From assembly GCF_001983165.1 (NCBI RefSeq), contig NZ_MNPU01000005.1:154713-218712 (forward strand): DNA of 64,000 bases. The letters run 5' to 3'. The stretch is from Pseudomonas gessardii. Its GTDB lineage: Bacteria; Pseudomonadota; Gammaproteobacteria; Pseudomonadales; Pseudomonadaceae. Each line of letters starts with the position of its first letter. Within the stretch, counting starts at the first letter, position 1. A model generated the notes under the pieces. That model did no database searches. It saw nothing but the letters and a program-made list of their open reading frames with translations, and was not told the origin of the DNA. Of this stretch, positions 61,031 through 64,000 are shown piece after piece. The position numbers and the translations under genes were made by a program.

Positions 61031-62481
61031 TGCGCTTGTCTGAACTCAAAAATGCCGGGCGCATGCCTACGCTGCCCTTGAGTATCGAGTTGGCGGATGC
61101 GGCGGGCCCCGGCCAATTGCAACTGCTGAGCCTGTTGCGAGTGTTGCCGGGCCAGCGTTATGTGGGCGCGGCGGTTTGGCGCGGCCGGCCGGTGTTGGCC
61201 AAGTTGCTGGTGGGTAGCAGCGCCGCCCGGCATTTCCAGCGTGAACTCCAGGGCGTGCGCCTGCTGGCCGAACAAGGCCTGACCACGCCGCTGTTGCTGG
61301 CTGACGGTTTGCAAGACGGTGAGGGCGGCTGGTTGCTGTTCGAGTTTCTCGAAGGCGCACAAAGCCTGGCCGAGGCCTGGGCGGCTGTTGAAGCAATGCC
61401 GCCCCTGGCGGATGAGCAGCAGGCAGTGTTGGCCGAAGCGCTGGGTGCGATTGCACAGATGCACGCCAAGGGCCTGTGGCAGGAAGACCTGCACCTGGAC
61501 AACCTGATGCGTCAGGGCGACACGCTGTATTTGATCGACGGTGGCGGGATCTGCGTCGAACAGGCGGGCAAACCCCTGTCACGCAACCGGGTGCTGGAAA
61601 ACCTCGGGGTGTTTTTTGCCCAGTTGCCGAGCAATCTCGAACCGGTTACCGAAGAACTGCTGGTGCATTATTTGCTGAGCAATGGCGAACACGCCTTGCC
61701 CCTGGAAGCCCTGCAAAAACAGGTGCGCAAAGTGCGGGCCTGGCGCCTGAAAGACTTCCTGGGCAAGGTCGGCCGCGACTGCACCTTGTTCAGCGTGGTG
61801 CGCGGGGCTTTTGGGCTGCGGGCGATCCGCCGTGAAGAAGCACCGACCCTGTTGCCGGTCCTGGCGCAGGTCGATGGGCTTATGGGCCAGGGCCAGATGT
61901 ACAAGGCCGGCGCCTCGGCCACGGTGGCCAGGGTGGACGTCGCGGGGCGACCGCTGGTGATCAAGCGCTACAACATCAAGGGCTTTGCCCACTGGCTCAG
62001 GCGTTTCTGGCGGCCAAGCCGTGCCTGGCACGCCTGGTGCGAAGGCAATCGCCTGGCGTTCCTGGGCATTGCCACGCCCAAGCCCCTGGCAATCCTGGAG
62101 CGGCGCTTTTTCTGGTTGCGCAGCCGCGCTTATCTGGTCACCGAGCACCTGTCCGGGCCAGACCTGATTGAGCATCTGGCCCCTTACGTGGACAGCGGCG
62201 AAGTGCCCGAACCTGAACTGCTGGCCCTGGAGCGCTTGTTTGGCGACCTGATTCGCGAACGCATCAGCCATGGCGACTTCAAGGGACGCAACCTGTTCTG
62301 GCAGGGGGGGCGTTGGGTGCTGATTGATCTGGATTCGATGTGCCAGCATGGCTCGCTGAGTAGCTTTGCGCCGGCGTTTGCCAGGGACCGTGCGCGGTTT
62401 ATGCGCAACTGGCCGGCTGACAGCGCTTTGTATCGTGTGATCGACCAGCGCTTGCCCAAACGCATCGACACTGACCTGTAG
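61030..62481 (+). CDS. Tandem two-domain LPS-type kinase
   Basis: 483 residues holding two kinase-like domains. The first (to about 235) has VLAKLLVGSSAARHFQREL, then WQEDLHLDNLMRQGDTLYL with D and N at catalytic spacing and LIDGGG. The second (from about 285) has SATVARVDVAGRPLVIKRYN, then SHGDFKGRNLFWQGG and LIDLDSM, which are fully canonical. PAO1 has a comparable kinase gene right after wapQ (PA5006 as I recall). The ATG overlaps the wapQ stop. Last gene of the LPS core operon here; substrate unknown. Confidence 0.82.
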   Translation: MRLSELKNAGRMPTLPLSIELADAAGPGQLQLLSLLRVLPGQRYVGAAVWRGRPVLAKLLVGSSAARHFQRELQGVRLLAEQGLTTPLLLADGLQDGEGGWLLFEFLEGAQSLAEAWAAVEAMPPLADEQQAVLAEALGAIAQMHAKGLWQEDLHLDNLMRQGDTLYLIDGGGICVEQAGKPLSRNRVLENLGVFFAQLPSNLEPVTEELLVHYLLSNGEHALPLEALQKQVRKVRAWRLKDFLGKVGRDCTLFSVVRGAFGLRAIRREEAPTLLPVLAQVDGLMGQGQMYKAGASATVARVDVAGRPLVIKRYNIKGFAHWLRRFWRPSRAWHAWCEGNRLAFLGIATPKPLAILERRFFWLRSRAYLVTEHLSGPDLIEHLAPYVDSGEVPEPELLALERLFGDLIRERISHGDFKGRNLFWQGGRWVLIDLDSMCQHGSLSSFAPAFARDRARFMRNWPADSALYRVIDQRLPKRIDTDL

Positions 62482-62492
62482 CCATCGGCTTA

Positions 62493-62518
62493 CCGGCGCC
62501 TATGGGGCGGGGCGCCGG
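62493..62518 (+). terminator. Hairpin ending the LPS core operon
   Basis: CCGGCGCC, loop TATGGGGCGG, GGCGCCGG, 11 bases past the stop of the tandem kinase gene. GC-rich stem without a clear T-run, so a partial terminator or 3' stabiliser. Confidence 0.6.
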
Positions 62519-62821
62519 CTGTCCAACTTATTCGTTATGTTTCATCGTGGCGATGATTAACGCTGACCTGGCGTGATAAATATTTGAGATTGCAAAATCA
62601 AGTCATGGAGACTATTCCAGAAGGACTATGGAAAGGCTGTGCGTCGGATTTGTCTGATGGCGGGCTTGGAAGTTGTATGTGTGAGCCTATGAGACTTTAC
62701 ATTCTGTGATGTTTGCTGCTGATTTGATATTTTTGTTGTGTTGAAAGTAAGTGGGCTGTTGTGTAGTTTTTTATTTGTCAGCGTTGTTTTGGTTTTGATT
62801 CTTGGTTAAGAGGGTTTGATT
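62519..62821. other. AT-rich stretch without a clear gene
   Basis: About 300 bases of markedly lower GC, for example GATTTGATATTTTTGTTGTG near 62721. A 34-codon frame starting METIPEGLWKG at about 62605 has no ribosome site. Probably holds the promoter of the orphan gene at 62822. Confidence 0.45.
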
Positions 62822-63064
62822 ATGTCTTCTATTAATGCTGCTGCTTTTTTTGCTGCTAATGTTAAATATTTTGAGGATGCAGGCGATAGGAACGTGGATA
62901 AGCCTCTGGTCAATGATCGTGATCGCCTGGCTGGAGAACCGATGGATGATAAGGAAACCCCTCTTGAACCTGGGATCTACGTTCTTCGGGAAGGTGGACA
63001 CTTTGTTGTTGCCGGTGATTCCGGGGGCGATGGTCGCTCAGATATCCTTTATGGGGGAGAGTGA
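62822..63064 (+). CDS. Small orphan acidic protein
   Basis: 80 residues from ATG 62822, preceded by AAGAGGG at a suitable distance; an ATG two codons earlier is less well placed. No recognisable family. The middle is strongly charged (DVDKPLVNDRDRLAG-like NVDKPLVNDRDRLAGEPMDD) and the end HFVVAGDSGGDGRSDILYGG recalls the D-x-x-G-D-G-x-x-D calcium-binding pattern of FG-GAP/VCBS repeats, once only. Low GC and no homologue I know point to accessory DNA. Confidence 0.6.
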   Translation: MSSINAAAFFAANVKYFEDAGDRNVDKPLVNDRDRLAGEPMDDKETPLEPGIYVLREGGHFVVAGDSGGDGRSDILYGGE

Positions 63065-63322
63065 TAGTTCTCGATAGGCCAGGATGTTGCGCATACTCTC
63101 AGGCGGGTTGTCGTGTTTGTTTACCGAAGATTTATTGATTCATGAGTCACGGCGACCGTGCCCTGCCGCTGGTGGGCTTGCAAAGGCAGATGGTTAGTGC
63201 GACTTGATATTTTGATTAAGTCATTACTTTTTAGGTTGATAGGTTGCATCGATATTCAACGAGGATGCCTGTGTAGGTAGCCTTGGTTGAATGTTCTAGT
63301 TATTGATATTGGGGGTGTAAAA

Positions 63323-63616
63323 ATGAGTGCAATAACATTTCTTCTTCCGCTTTTTATAAATAATGTTTTATTTGATAAAAGCAAACCAGTAAAGAAGGAG
63401 GGATCAGACGGTAAAATAGACAAGGTCCAGGGGGATCACCGTAACCCATTGGATAAAACTGCTGGCGAGGGTGCCGAGTTTTTTAGCGCCGAGAGCCAGG
63501 AGTGGCAGCCAACGGCCTCTAATGGCAAGGGTGATGGTGGTTATGTGAACTTTGGTCCTTCCTATCGAGAATCCATAGATCATGAGCTGGTTTATGGGGG
63601 GGCAATTAAAAGCTGA
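63323..63616 (+). CDS. Small orphan protein with N-terminal hydrophobic segment
   Basis: 97 residues from ATG 63323 with GGGGGTG upstream; an earlier in-frame start (63287) is less likely. Residues 3-16 (AITFLLPLFINNVLF) could be a signal or membrane anchor; the remainder is charged and polar, ending YRESIDHELVYGGAIKS. No recognised family. Shares with the gene upstream a low GC content, size, and a terminal (L/V)YGG block. Codon use is unlike that of the LPS operon. Between the two genes (63065-63322) no further gene is seen. Confidence 0.55.
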   Translation: MSAITFLLPLFINNVLFDKSKPVKKEGSDGKIDKVQGDHRNPLDKTAGEGAEFFSAESQEWQPTASNGKGDGGYVNFGPSYRESIDHELVYGGAIKS

Positions 63617-63799
63617 TCGGTGATTGCTTAAAGAGGGGCTTGTGGGGCTGGGGCAAATGTATAAAGCGACGAGGTGCCAGAGCATGAACTATTGGCCCAG
63701 CAACGCTTGTCGAAATAGGTCGGTATGTCATGTCTGTGCGTGGTTATGTTTAGCCCGGGGCTTACATTGATGGGGTGGCCGGTGTGTTGGTTGGGGTTT

Positions 63800-63873
63800 T
63801 TATGTTTTGTAAGGGTTGATGCGGATTTCACTGTCGTAGGTGGCTTGCAGACGGGTGTAGGCCAGGGAGCAAC
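63800..63873 (-). pseudogene. Truncated gene 3' end cut by IS66 insertion (possible)
   Basis: On the minus strand a frame open from the IS border gives RCSLAYTRLQATYDSEIRIN plus PYKT and a TAA at 63800-63802. It looks like a real protein C-terminus (no stop, normal codons) whose upstream part would lie beyond the inserted element. Only about 24 codons, so it could be chance; family not recognised. Confidence 0.35.
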
Positions 63874-63886
63874 GTAAGCGCTCCAT

Positions 63887-63914
63887 AAACCCCACCTCCC
63901 GCTGGTGGGGTTTT
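63887..63914. terminator. Hairpin inside the IS66 end
   Basis: AAACCCCAC, loop CTCCCGCTG, GTGGGG followed by TTTT, with the matching A-run on the other side. Lies just past the transposase stop and would end its transcript, and also block transcription coming from the host side. Confidence 0.75.
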
Positions 63915-63919
63915 GCGTT

Positions 63920-64000
63920 TTAAAGTGGCGTTGTGGGTTTGCAGTTCCACGGCAGCAGCGCTTCGTAGCCTTCGATGCAATTGGCCTGAGGCAGGCGTTC
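63920..64000 (-). CDS. IS66 transposase TnpC, C-terminal end only
   Basis: The last 26 codons before the TAA at 63920-63922: ERLPQANCIEGYEALLPWNC plus KPTTPL. The LPxA..(E)xYEALLPWN ending is the conserved tail of the IS66 DDE transposase (IS66_C region). The gene continues beyond the window on the right. Confidence 0.78.
   Translation of the reverse strand, partial: ERLPQANCIEGYEALLPWNCKPTTPL

Larger units (their letters stand above)
63874..64000 (-). mobile_element. IS66-family insertion sequence, terminal part
   Basis: GTAAGCGCTCC at 63874 matches the GTAAGCG terminal inverted repeat typical of IS66 elements, and 46 bases inside it the transposase C-terminus begins. The element extends past the window. 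The 8 bases before the border (GGAGCAAC) are the expected place for one copy of an 8-bp target duplication. Confidence 0.75.

Noticed and set aside
62605..62709. 34-codon frame METIPEGLWKG
   Set aside because: No ribosome binding site, no similarity, and too short to support.
62835..63077. Second frame overlapping the small orphan gene
   Set aside because: Starts inside the gene at 62822, lacks its own ribosome site; the frame at 62822 has AAGAGGG.

Overview
The window is chromosomal DNA from a Pseudomonas, most likely the P. fluorescens group. This rests on the conserved gene order dipA-aceF-aceE-glnE-waaF-waaC-waaG-waaP-wapP-wapQ, the putA/putP pair, metY, selO, mscK and cvrA close together, high GC with strong C/G third-position use, and typical Pseudomonas REP palindromes (arms like GTGGGAGCGGGCTTGC) between genes. 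No rRNA, tRNA or CRISPR array was seen.

Layout. (1) 1-510: 3' part of a PemK/MazF-type toxin gene, then a folded, terminator-ended segment that looks like an unannotated small RNA. (2) 551-18043, minus strand: one tightly overlapped operon of 20 genes for an aryl-polyene-type lipid pigment. It holds two ketosynthases plus a chain-length-factor-like protein, a ketoreductase, two dehydratase domains (one fused to an aryl/acyl-AMP ligase), two ACPs, a thioesterase, an aromatic ammonia-lyase homologue, two acyltransferases, a glycosyltransferase, a methyltransferase, a flavoprotein, a LolA-like carrier, an MMPL exporter, membrane protein and lipoproteins. (3) 18393-20585: orphan ParA-like ATPase, trxC, and a higBA toxin-antitoxin pair with a visible palindromic operator. 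(4) 20592-27255: selO, mscK, cvrA. (5) 27256-28231: AT-rich patch with one orphan gene. (6) 28232-38568: chemoreceptor, zapB-like/zapA, acyl-CoA dehydrogenase, putA and putP; the putA-putP gap carries five GTTGCA PutA-operator-like sites. (7) 38757-41503: orphan type VI vgrG plus a DUF4123 adaptor with no effector gene behind them. (8) 41505-55324: metY, rlmJ, msrA, dipA, aceF, aceE, glnE; twin 15-bp palindromes precede aceE. (9) 55523-62481: LPS inner-core operon (three heptosyl/glycosyltransferases, then four kinase-fold proteins). (10) 62482-64000: AT-rich accessory DNA with two small orphan genes, ending in an IS66-family element that enters at about 63874 and runs off the window.

How the parts fit: much of the window concerns the cell envelope (aryl polyene lipid, LPS core phosphorylation, mechanosensitive channel, cation antiporter, T6SS spike) and central carbon/nitrogen entry (pyruvate dehydrogenase, proline use, glutamine synthetase control). 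The most unusual points are a REP element that has become the translated N-terminus of the LolA-like gene in the polyene operon, the candidate structured RNA at 353-507, the effector-less vgrG-adaptor pair, the ammonia lyase with a Phe-His selectivity pair, and the AT-rich orphan-gene patches. All functions are inferred by reading motifs and recalled family and synteny knowledge; no database search was run.
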